Shown: positions 24,485-32,242 of the stretch, one piece after another
Layout of the letters: each line of letters opens with the position of its first letter
How positions within the stretch are numbered: position 1 is the stretch's first letter
Origin: an uncultured Bacteroidota bacterium
Lineage (GTDB): Bacteria > Bacteroidota > Bacteroidia > Chitinophagales > Chitinophagaceae
Direction: 5' to 3'
DNA length: 64,000 bases
NCBI GenBank assembly: GCA_903904855.1
Contig: CAIVEH010000167.1
Span: 62,001-126,000, forward strand
Notes under the pieces: model-generated
Told to the model about the DNA's origin: nothing
The model's input: only the letters and a program-made list of their open reading frames with translations
The model's database searches: none
Program-made: the position numbers and the translations under genes

Positions 24485-26446
24485 TTAATAGTTATAACTG
24501 GCACATTGAGAAAGTAGCTTTTGAGCATCAGCATAACCTGGCGCTATTTTCAAGGCTTTTGATGCATAGTTTGCAGCCTCCCTGTAATTGCCGGTTGCGT
24601 AATAAGCGGCAGCCAGGTAATACCACGCTTCAGCCTTATCGGGGTTAATCTCTATAAGTTTTTTATACGCATAAATTGCTGAGTCGGGCAGATTGGTTTT
24701 GCCATAATTTATACCCTTGTTGTAATAAAAGCCTGCCGCTGCGGCCATGTATTTGGACAGTTCGGGTTGTGATGGCTGGTATTTTCTTACAGTATCCCAA
24801 TCAGCCAGGGCCTTATCGGGATTGCCCATATTGAAGTAACAAACACCTCTGTTGAGATGAGCCATCATATGGCTGGGGTATATGGATATGGCTTTATCAA
24901 AATACCCGATGGCTTTGGTAAACCATTCATTACACACAGGTACATCGGCCTTATTCTTTTTGGCATTGCTCATGCACGAGGCCGCCGCGTTGTTATTCAC
25001 CAAAACACTGTTGGGCACCGTTTTTACATCATGGAGAAAAAGCGTTTCATCGTTTTTCCAGTCGGCATTACGATCGATGGTTTTATAGCCACAAACGATG
25101 ATAAGCACGCTTATAATTGCGACCAGTCCGGCCTTTGAAACAGTTGCTCTATTTAGTTTTTCAAGGCCTTTTACCAGTAGCCACGCAACTGCAATGGCAA
25201 ACCCGATTGAAGAGTGAAAAACAAGGCGTTCTCCCATAGGCGCACCAATGTTGATCAACAGATTGGAGACAAGAAAAAGCGGAAATAAGTAAAGAGCTAT
25301 TGCAAAACCCAGCAAATGTTTTTTAATGAACATCCAGGCCAGAGTGCCAATCAAAGCGATGTAGGAGGCTAATGATACCCACACCAATGGGTTGGCGAAA
25401 CTAGTATAGGGTAATTGGTTGTAGGAATAATCGGCAGCCAGTGGGTTGGGAAAAACAAGTAGCTTGAGGTATTTCAATAACACCAGGATTTCGGAAGCTA
25501 ATTTCTGTGCCCCGGTAGCTAAGAAGTAGGGGTTATTCATAATGTTGGTTTCTGCGCCTTCGGTTGCGGCAGATACGGAAGCAAGCCGCAGCGCAAAGTA
25601 TAGTGCTAGTGGGATACAGTAGGGTAGAAATGCTTTGAAACTTTTGCTGAGTTGTTCTCCCCTGAATAAACAGAACGATATTGGGATCATGGCTATTAAT
25701 GTTACGGCATACTCTTTTGACAACAACGCCAGGAAAAAGCAGATTAATGCCCAAACCAGGTCTTTTGTTTTACGGTTGTCGAAATACCGGAAAGCTTTGA
25801 TAAAAGTGAGCGCTATGAACAGCACTGAGAGTATCTCATCACGGCTTTTTACGTTTGCTACAACTTCGGTATGGATGGGGTGGATGGTAAAAAGGAGCGC
25901 TGCTACAAATGCTATTACAGGATTGCCTGTGAAAACAATTGTGCGCAAAAAATACAGCAGGGTGATACATGCAAGAATGTACAGCAATACATTAACCACA
26001 TGGCGCGGGTGCATTTCATTGGCTATACGGGTTTCTTTATCAGTGTTTTTTTCATTCTCGTGTGCCGTGCCCATTACCTGCTGCTCTATGGCAAAAGTAA
26101 TAAGCGACAATGGCCGGTAGCGCCCCCCGGCGAGCTGGTTGCTACCCTGGCGATGTTCGAGGTAGCTTTGATAGGCATCCTTGGTTAAGATATCGGGTAT
26201 GCCTGCTAAACCTGCCTGCACATATTCGTTATCGGTAATGGCCATACGGTCGTCGAAGGCGGCTTCGTGGGTAAAGGTATTGGCATAAAAAATAATACAG
26301 AGCCATGCAATTATCAGGGCCTGAACACGGAAAGCAGCAATTGAGAATTTCTGATTTCCTGGAGTAATTGGCAGGCCGGAAGATTTAGCCAGTATGACAG
26401 GTTCTGCTGGTTTATTTGCCGGGATATTTTTTATTGGTTTTGCCAT
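24485..26446 (-). CDS. TMTC-like polytopic membrane protein with C-terminal TPRs
   Basis: From the ATG at 26446 the protein has 653 residues; an upstream TTG at 26512 is possible, but AAGAAAAGAAG precedes the ATG at a suitable distance. Residues 40-460 hold about ten membrane segments with the TMTC/PMT-type loop LLFTIHPIHTEVVANVKSRD and an early FDDR motif (FDD acidic pair at AAFDDRMAITDN). Residues 470-650 carry four TPR units (AWYYLAAAYYATGNYREAAN is one). This is the layout of O-mannosyltransferase-like TMTC proteins in bacteria, probably a GT-C glycosyltransferase of the inner membrane. Substrate unknown. Confidence 0.8.
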   Translation of the reverse strand: MAKPIKNIPANKPAEPVILAKSSGLPITPGNQKFSIAAFRVQALIIAWLCIIFYANTFTHEAAFDDRMAITDNEYVQAGLAGIPDILTKDAYQSYLEHRQGSNQLAGGRYRPLSLITFAIEQQVMGTAHENEKNTDKETRIANEMHPRHVVNVLLYILACITLLYFLRTIVFTGNPVIAFVAALLFTIHPIHTEVVANVKSRDEILSVLFIALTFIKAFRYFDNRKTKDLVWALICFFLALLSKEYAVTLIAMIPISFCLFRGEQLSKSFKAFLPYCIPLALYFALRLASVSAATEGAETNIMNNPYFLATGAQKLASEILVLLKYLKLLVFPNPLAADYSYNQLPYTSFANPLVWVSLASYIALIGTLAWMFIKKHLLGFAIALYLFPLFLVSNLLINIGAPMGERLVFHSSIGFAIAVAWLLVKGLEKLNRATVSKAGLVAIISVLIIVCGYKTIDRNADWKNDETLFLHDVKTVPNSVLVNNNAAASCMSNAKKNKADVPVCNEWFTKAIGYFDKAISIYPSHMMAHLNRGVCYFNMGNPDKALADWDTVRKYQPSQPELSKYMAAAAGFYYNKGINYGKTNLPDSAIYAYKKLIEINPDKAEAWYYLAAAYYATGNYREAANYASKALKIAPGYADAQKLLSQCASYNY

Positions 26447-26716
26447 GGGGGTGTTGATGCTTCTTTTCTTGTTGTTGCGAAAAATACTGAAAGAAACGGG
26501 AAAATTTGGCAATTATAGTTGTTCGCTCAATAATGGGCAATCTCAGTGCATGAAAAGAAGTCGGGTAAAAACCGGATATAGTGTAAAGACAAAACTAATA
26601 TACATACACAGGCTCGATTACAGTGCAGCGCAAGACTGACAATTTAGGATTCAGGATTTCATGTTTGTGAGGAATAGAAAGAAATATTGTAATTTGCAAG
26701 ATGAAATGCGATAAGT

Positions 26717-26932
26717 ATGTACCGGGAGATTATTATACCTACTGAAAAAAAACACAGTATTGAATTGCCGCCTTCTTTATATGGAAAAAAGGTTGAAGTT
26801 ATTGCGTTTGAAATTGAATCTGAAAAAAAGGTGCAGGGTAAAAAAAAGAAATTCCTTGATGATATTGAAGCTATACCTGATTTCCCATCAATTGAGCAAA
26901 TAAGAAAAGAAGGATGGCCGGAAAAATGGTAA
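26717..26932 (+). CDS. Putative antitoxin of a PIN-domain pair
   Basis: The 71-residue protein (ATG at 26717) starts with a short swapped-hairpin-like strand pair (REIIIPTEKKHSIELPPSLY) and a lysine-rich centre, followed by an acidic, aromatic C-terminal tail (FPSIEQIRKEGWPEKW) of the kind that wraps around PIN toxins. Its stop codon overlaps the start region of the PIN gene by 19 bases (or 7 if the toxin starts at 26926). Size, order and overlap fit a VapB-type antitoxin. Confidence 0.75.
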   Translation: MYREIIIPTEKKHSIELPPSLYGKKVEVIAFEIESEKKVQGKKKKFLDDIEAIPDFPSIEQIRKEGWPEKW

Positions 26933-27294
26933 TACTGGATACCACTATAGTTATTGAACTTCAGAGGGGCAACCAGGAAGTAACTGAAAAGGTGTATGAT
27001 TTTGAGCAACAAAATATTTTTGTAACACCAATTGTTATTGCAGAATTCTTAAGAGGGGCGAGGGATAAGAATGAATTGCTTAAATGCCGAAAACTGATTG
27101 GTAAGTTTGGCATACTTGCACTTAACGAAGCCGTTGCTCATAAATTCATCGAAATTTTCGATCAGTTTTCATTAAGCCACAGGCCGGCAGTACCCGATAT
27201 GCTTATAGCTGCCGCTTCGCTTCATTATAACATTCAATTGTATACAATTAATAAAAGAGATTTCCATTTTATTCCAACTATCCAGTTGATCTGA
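26914..27294 (+). CDS. PIN-domain ribonuclease toxin (VapC-like)
   Basis: The 126-residue protein is a PIN domain with acidic residues at the expected places: D in ILDTTIVIEL (about 9), E in VIAEFLRGA (about 44), D in VPDMLIAAAS (about 94) and a late D in NKRDFHFIP. VapC-type toxins cut tRNA or rRNA. The ATG at 26926 (MVILDTT) is an equally good start. It follows its antitoxin gene, and the frame is intact, unlike the PIN gene at 54535-54951. A plain toxin-antitoxin pair without a mobile context. Confidence 0.88.
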   Translation: MAGKMVILDTTIVIELQRGNQEVTEKVYDFEQQNIFVTPIVIAEFLRGARDKNELLKCRKLIGKFGILALNEAVAHKFIEIFDQFSLSHRPAVPDMLIAAASLHYNIQLYTINKRDFHFIPTIQLI

Positions 27295-27418
27295 TTTATT
27301 TCTGCCTCTATTAGGGAGCCTGGCCACCGGATTGCCATCTCCATTTCGATGATTTTTAATTGCTAGATTTAATTTGACAATTAATGGCAAAGTTTGCCCC
27401 CATCCACAATTTTAACTT

Positions 27419-27448
27419 TTTGACTTTGACTATTAGATATTACTTTTA
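27419..27448 (+). promoter_or_regulatory. Bacteroidota promoter of the OmpH-like gene
   Basis: TTTG at 27419-27422 and TACTTTTA at 27441-27448 (7 of 8 to TAnnTTTG) are 18 bases apart; the start codon is 28 bases downstream. Confidence 0.5.
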
Positions 27449-27475
27449 CGTCTGAATAATTAAAAACGTTTTTTA

Positions 27476-28096
27476 ATGAGAAATATTTCTGTTTTTTTAA
27501 GTTCGTTATCTGTAGTGGCTGTTCTTATGGCGGCATCGTGTACACCTCCGTCTACTAAGGAAGGGACTGTGGCTAAGGGAATACCTGTTGAGCAGGCCCA
27601 GGCTGCGGGTGTGCCTGCCAAGATAGCCTATGTGAACCTGGATACCCTGGAGGCCAAGTATGAGGTGCTGAAAACAAAACGTGAGGAGTTTAAAAAACGC
27701 CAGGAGCAGATGGAAAATGAACTGCAGCGTTCGTTCGACCAGATGAACCAGGATGCTGAGGAAGTGCAGAAAAAAGCTCAGGCCAATACGTTGACCCAGG
27801 TGGAATATGAGGCTGCTCAGAAACGCCTCGGACAGATGCAGCACAGTCTGCAGACGCGCAAACAATCGCTTCAGGACCAGCTGATGAAAGAACAGGAAGA
27901 TTTTAATAAAGACCTGAAATCGAAACTGGATTCTTACCTGGAGGAATATAATAAAAACCATCATTACGATTATATCCTCTCTTATTCTTATGCCGGTTCT
28001 TCACTGCTTTATGTGAACAAGCAACTGGAGATAACCAAAGATGTGGTGGATGGCCTGAATGCAGCTGCAAAGAATGATGCCGGTAAAAAGAAATAA
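27476..28096 (+). CDS. OmpH/Skp-family periplasmic lipoprotein
   Basis: The 206-residue precursor has a lipobox MAASC with the cysteine at 22. Residues 48-60 read AKIAYVNLDTLEAKY, the first strand-helix of OmpH/Skp proteins, and residues 60-155 are a long charged coiled coil (REEFKKRQEQMENELQRSFD). The C-terminus YDYILSYSYAGSSLLYVNKQ-LEIT-D is the second beta part, as in Skp. Members chaperone outer-membrane proteins in the periplasm. Being a lipoprotein is common in Bacteroidota relatives. It has its own promoter. Confidence 0.9.
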   Translation: MRNISVFLSSLSVVAVLMAASCTPPSTKEGTVAKGIPVEQAQAAGVPAKIAYVNLDTLEAKYEVLKTKREEFKKRQEQMENELQRSFDQMNQDAEEVQKKAQANTLTQVEYEAAQKRLGQMQHSLQTRKQSLQDQLMKEQEDFNKDLKSKLDSYLEEYNKNHHYDYILSYSYAGSSLLYVNKQLEITKDVVDGLNAAAKNDAGKKK

Positions 28097-28117
28097 GCAC
28101 CAGGATTAATAAAAAAT

Positions 28118-28148
28118 GAGTCTCACGCAAAGGCGCAAAGGCGCTAAG
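28118..28148. repeat. Dispersed intergenic repeat (TCTCACGCAAAGGCGCAAAG type)
   Basis: The 3' spacer of the OmpH-like gene contains TCTCACGCAAAGGCGCAAAG followed by GCGCTAAG, a repeat type I recall from spacers in this phylum. A more degraded relative is at 24263-24288. Confidence 0.5.
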
Positions 28149-28261
28149 CATGACTTATTGATAATAAACCAATTAATAAAAGCAAGGGCGCAAAACCGGA
28201 CTTTTCAAGATTAGATTTAGGCCGATTAAAGTTTTAATAGTATTTTTCTAAAAAATCTCAT

Positions 28262-29713
28262 TTGGAAAATAATAAGTCTGCTACTCCGGAAGCCGGTGGT
28301 CATTTTGTCCGTTCCCTCACATTGCTGGATGGCGCCCTGCTGGTTATCGGGTCCATGATAGGGTCGGGTATATTTATTGTGAGCGCTGATATCTCCAGGC
28401 AACTGGGCAGCGCCGGATGGCTGGTGGTGGTTTGGTTGCTATCGGGGTTTATTACGCTGGCTGCTGCGCTGAGCTATGGAGAGTTTAGCGGCATGTATCC
28501 CAAGGCTGGCGGGCAGTATGTATACCTGAGAGAGGCATTCGGTAAACTATATGGCTTTTTGTATGGCTGGTCTTTTTTTGCTGTCATACAGACAGGGACG
28601 ATAGCTGCTGTGGGTGTGGGTTTTGCAAAATTTACGGGTTACCTGGTGCCGGCTTTGGGCGATGGCAATATATTAATTGGCTATAAAGATGGGTTTAATA
28701 TTTCGGCAGCACAACTGTTGGGTATTAGCATGATATTCCTTCTTACGTATATGAATACCCTGGGTATAAAAAGCGGGAAATGGATACAGTTTGTTTTCAC
28801 CTTTGCCAAGATAGCAGCTATGGCGGCGTTGATATTTTTTGGATTCCTGCTGTTTAAAGATCACGGCATCTGGCATATCAACTGGGCTGATGCATGGATG
28901 GCAAGGAGTGAGATACAAAATACAGGTACTTTAATTTCCCATCAAAGCCTGGTAGGGCTGGCAATAATCGGGCCATTATGCGCGGCTATGGTAGGTGCCC
29001 TCTTCTCCAGCGATGCGTGGAATAATGTAACCTTTATAGCAGGAGAGATAAAGCGCCCTGAACGAAATATTGGTCTGAGCCTGCTTATAGGAACTGTGGT
29101 AGTTACCATCATCTACATATCTATGAACCTTATGTACCTGAATGTGATGAGCATGGATGAAATAGCCCATGCGCAACACGACAGGGTAGCACTGGCAGCC
29201 GCGTTGAAAATATTTGGAGCGGCAGGAACAACTATTATTGCTGTGATGATTATGGTATCTACATTTGGCTGCAACAATGGTCTCATCCTATCAGGGGCGC
29301 GTGTTTATCATACCATGGCTAATGATGGGTTGTTTTTGCCGTCGGCCGGCAAGCTGAACAGTAAGGGTGTACCGGCGGCTGCATTGTGGATGCAGTTTGT
29401 GTGGGCTTCGGTATTGTGCCTGAGTGGCAAATATAGCGACCTGCTTGATTTTATCATTTTTACGGTATTGCTGTTTTACATTTTGACAATAGCAGGTATT
29501 TTTAAGTTGCGTAAAACAAAGCCTGATATGCCAAGGCCTTACAAGGCATTTGGGTACCCGCTGATACCTGCAATATATATTATTCTGGCTTCAACCATTT
29601 GCCTGGTATTGCTGAAATACAAGCCAACCTATACCTGGCCAGGGCTGATTATAGTGCTGATCGGAATTCCAATTTATTTCTTTCTTGAAAAGAGAAACAA
29701 AGCAAATGAATAA
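28262..29713 (+). CDS. APC-family amino acid permease
   Basis: The 483-residue protein has about 12 membrane segments and the APC-superfamily signature at its first helix, LLVIGSMIGSGIFIVSADIS (about 28-47), then GGQYVYLREAFGKLYGFLYG in helix 3. It probably moves amino acids across the inner membrane (LAT/cationic type). The start is a TTG at 28262 (TTGGAAAAT); the next in-frame ATG lies inside the first helix and would remove essential sequence. Its 3' end overlaps the next gene by 8 bases, so the two are probably co-transcribed. Confidence 0.88.
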   Translation: MENNKSATPEAGGHFVRSLTLLDGALLVIGSMIGSGIFIVSADISRQLGSAGWLVVVWLLSGFITLAAALSYGEFSGMYPKAGGQYVYLREAFGKLYGFLYGWSFFAVIQTGTIAAVGVGFAKFTGYLVPALGDGNILIGYKDGFNISAAQLLGISMIFLLTYMNTLGIKSGKWIQFVFTFAKIAAMAALIFFGFLLFKDHGIWHINWADAWMARSEIQNTGTLISHQSLVGLAIIGPLCAAMVGALFSSDAWNNVTFIAGEIKRPERNIGLSLLIGTVVVTIIYISMNLMYLNVMSMDEIAHAQHDRVALAAALKIFGAAGTTIIAVMIMVSTFGCNNGLILSGARVYHTMANDGLFLPSAGKLNSKGVPAAALWMQFVWASVLCLSGKYSDLLDFIIFTVLLFYILTIAGIFKLRKTKPDMPRPYKAFGYPLIPAIYIILASTICLVLLKYKPTYTWPGLIIVLIGIPIYFFLEKRNKANE

Positions 29714-30701
29714 AAGCGAACTGCAAAAGATATTTGATGATATGGACGGCCTGCATGTGGTGGTGGCAGGCGATGTGATGCTGGATAATTACTGGTGGGG
29801 CGGGGTAGACAGGATATCGCCGGAAGCGCCTGTGCCCGTGGTGTCGCTGACCAGGCGGGAGAGCAGGCTAGGCGGTGCTGCAAATGTGGCACTTAATTGC
29901 AAGGCGCTGGGCGCCAAGGTGACACTGGCAAGTATTGTGGGCGATGATAATGAGGGTAGGGCGTTGATTAACCTGGCTGAAGAGGCTGGCATTGATACCA
30001 GCCTGGTAACAAAAAGCTGGCGGCGACCTACAACCAGTAAGACAAGAATTTTAAGCAGAAACCAGCAGGTGCTGCGTATAGATGATGAAGTAACAGATGA
30101 ATTGTATACCGATGAGGAGCATCCGTTTATAGATATTGTACTCAGGTATCTGCAAAGGGTAAAGCCCCATGTGCTGATATTTGAAGATTATAATAAAGGC
30201 TTGCTGAAAGAAAATGTAATAAAACGGATTACCGAGCATTGTAAGGAACTGGGTATAGTAATTGCAGTAGACCCTAAACGCAAGAATTTCCTGGCATATA
30301 AGGGTGTAACAATTTTCAAGCCAAACCTTAAGGAAGTGCGGGAAGGCTTGCACCTGCATATAGATAATGTGAATGAAAAAGAACTCAATGAAGCCCACCG
30401 TAAATTGTATGATATTCTGAAGCATGAGGTATCCTTTATTACGCTATCTGAAAAAGGGGTGTTTTATAATAATGGCTTTACCTCGGCCATCATTCCATCA
30501 AGGATCAGAAATATTGCCGATGTATCAGGCGCTGGGGATACAGTAATTGCTACAGCATCGATGGTATATGCCCTTACTAAGGATGTTCAGCTAATGGCCG
30601 AAATCTCCAATCTGGCAGGTGGGTTGGTTTGTGAAGAAGTAGGCGTAGTTTCTATAAAGAAAGATAAGTTGCGGAAGGAGAGTGAGTTGCTGCTGTGCTA
30701 G
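29706..30701 (+). CDS. hldA: D-glycero-beta-D-manno-heptose-7-phosphate kinase
   Basis: From the ATG at 29706 the protein has 331 residues and is a PfkB-family kinase of the RfaE/HldA type: GDVMLDNYWWGGVDRISPEA near the start (about 18-37), RLGGAANVALN, KTRILSRNQQVLRIDDE (about 108-124), and the catalytic VSGAGDTVIATASM (about 276-289). It phosphorylates heptose-7-phosphate at C1 in ADP-heptose synthesis for LPS. No C-terminal nucleotidyltransferase domain is fused, so that step must be encoded elsewhere. An upstream TTG at 29685 is a weaker start. Confidence 0.85.
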   Translation: MNKSELQKIFDDMDGLHVVVAGDVMLDNYWWGGVDRISPEAPVPVVSLTRRESRLGGAANVALNCKALGAKVTLASIVGDDNEGRALINLAEEAGIDTSLVTKSWRRPTTSKTRILSRNQQVLRIDDEVTDELYTDEEHPFIDIVLRYLQRVKPHVLIFEDYNKGLLKENVIKRITEHCKELGIVIAVDPKRKNFLAYKGVTIFKPNLKEVREGLHLHIDNVNEKELNEAHRKLYDILKHEVSFITLSEKGVFYNNGFTSAIIPSRIRNIADVSGAGDTVIATASMVYALTKDVQLMAEISNLAGGLVCEEVGVVSIKKDKLRKESELLLC

Positions 30702-30803
30702 CGCTTTTTCTAAATATTTATTTACCGGATTTCCTGTCTGATTTTTCAGAAAATGTTGATAACCTATTCAACCGGATTCTTCTATTTGGTTTACCTTTAG
30801 CAT

Positions 30804-31478
30804 ATGGACGAATACATCTCATTTGAACAGATCCCTTTCGGGAGTGATAACTTTGCGGAGAACCCGGAGCCGAGGTGCCCATGTGTGTTGCTGCTCGATA
30901 CTTCAGGCTCAATGGGCGGACAGCCGATTGATCAGCTCAATGAAGGGGTAAGGACTTTCAAACAGGAACTGATGACGGACCCATTGGCTACCAAAAGGGT
31001 AGAGGTGGCTATTGTTACATTCGGGCCGGTAACGGTGGAGGCTGATTTTCATACGGTGCCTAATTTCCATCCCAGGGAGCTGGATACAACTGGCGATACG
31101 CCAATGGGTGCAGCAATTAATATGGGTATTGAAATGGTATCGCGCAGAAAAAAGGAATACAAAGAACATGGAATAGCTTATTATAAACCCTGGATCATAT
31201 TGATAACCGATGGCGCGCCAACCGATGAATGGAGCCGCGCAGCTATGAATGTGAAAGAAGGGGAGCAATCAAAGAAGTTTGCTTTCTTTGCAATAGGTGT
31301 TGAGGGGGCAAATATGGATATACTGAAACAGATTTCAGTGCGTGCTCCTCTTAAACTTAAAGGGTTGATGTTCCGGGAATTTTTTATGTGGCTGTCGGCT
31401 TCCATGAAAATGGTATCGAGTAAAAATCCGGGTGCGGCAATTAATTTATTACCTCCAAGTGGCTGGTCGGAATTATGA
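30804..31478 (+). CDS. vWA-domain protein (TerY/YegL type)
   Basis: The 224-residue protein is almost entirely a von Willebrand A domain with a complete MIDAS: DTSGSMGG (about 32-39), a threonine in TGDTPMGAA (about 92-100) and D in ILITDGAPTDEW (about 134). Such proteins bind metal-dependent partners. Its TGA overlaps the start of the PP2C gene (ATGA), and the kinase gene follows in the same way. The gene order vWA-PP2C-kinase is that of E. coli yegL-yegK-yegI and of the TerY-P triad. Confidence 0.88.
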   Translation: MDEYISFEQIPFGSDNFAENPEPRCPCVLLLDTSGSMGGQPIDQLNEGVRTFKQELMTDPLATKRVEVAIVTFGPVTVEADFHTVPNFHPRELDTTGDTPMGAAINMGIEMVSRRKKEYKEHGIAYYKPWIILITDGAPTDEWSRAAMNVKEGEQSKKFAFFAIGVEGANMDILKQISVRAPLKLKGLMFREFFMWLSASMKMVSSKNPGAAINLLPPSGWSEL

Positions 31479-32242
31479 TCTGGAAAGCAATAGGCAAAAG
31501 TGCAACTGGCACCTCTCATATAGCTGCAGATAAGGGCTGTGATGATTCTATCTGTTATAAAATTATAACCGATAATTATAATAATGAAGTGTTGATATGC
31601 TGTGCCAGCGATGGCGCAGGCAGTGCAAAATATTCAGACTGGGCATCGACATATACCACAATCACTTTTATAGAAAGGCTGACTGAAAATATAAATCAAG
31701 GGTTTATAATTACAGAAGCTATTATCTATTCAATTGCAGAAGAAATATATGAAGGCATAAGAAATGAGGCTGATTCGAAACAGGAACTGATTAATGAATT
31801 TTCCTGTACTTTATTGGGTTGTTGTATTACCGACAATAGGTCTGCATTTTTCCAGATCGGCGATGGAGCTGTTGTGCGCAATGATGGGCTTGACTTTTTT
31901 ACTGCTGTGTGGTGGCCACAGAATGGAGAATACCTGAATACTACTTCCTTTCTTATTGATGACCCTACATTTAAAGATCTGCGGGTAACCATAATTTATG
32001 AGCGGGTAGACGAGGTAGCCATATTTACCGATGGACTGCAAATGCTGGCACTAAATATGGAGGGTGGCGTTGTTCACCAACCTTTTTTCGCCGATCTCTT
32101 CAGGGTGGTGCGGATAGCCCAAAACGAAGATGAGGTAGCTATACTCCAGGTTAAGCTGGAAGAATTCATTAATAGTACCCAGGTAAATAACAGGACAGAT
32201 GATGATAAGACATTGTTTCTTGCTTCAAGGTTGAATGAATGA
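31475..32242 (+). CDS. PP2C-type protein phosphatase (YegK/TerY-P type)
   Basis: The 255-residue protein has the PPM/PP2C metal-binding motifs: CCASDGAGSAKYSDWA (about 43-58, first Asp-Gly), IGDGAVV (about 128-134), IFTDGLQML (about 184) and the final NNRTDDDKTLFLA (about 236-248). It should remove phosphate from Ser/Thr, most likely from the kinase encoded next. It overlaps both neighbours by 4 bases, so the three proteins are probably made in a fixed ratio. The early alpha-helical region is shorter than in stand-alone PP2C enzymes. Confidence 0.88.
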   Translation: MIWKAIGKSATGTSHIAADKGCDDSICYKIITDNYNNEVLICCASDGAGSAKYSDWASTYTTITFIERLTENINQGFIITEAIIYSIAEEIYEGIRNEADSKQELINEFSCTLLGCCITDNRSAFFQIGDGAVVRNDGLDFFTAVWWPQNGEYLNTTSFLIDDPTFKDLRVTIIYERVDEVAIFTDGLQMLALNMEGGVVHQPFFADLFRVVRIAQNEDEVAILQVKLEEFINSTQVNNRTDDDKTLFLASRLNE

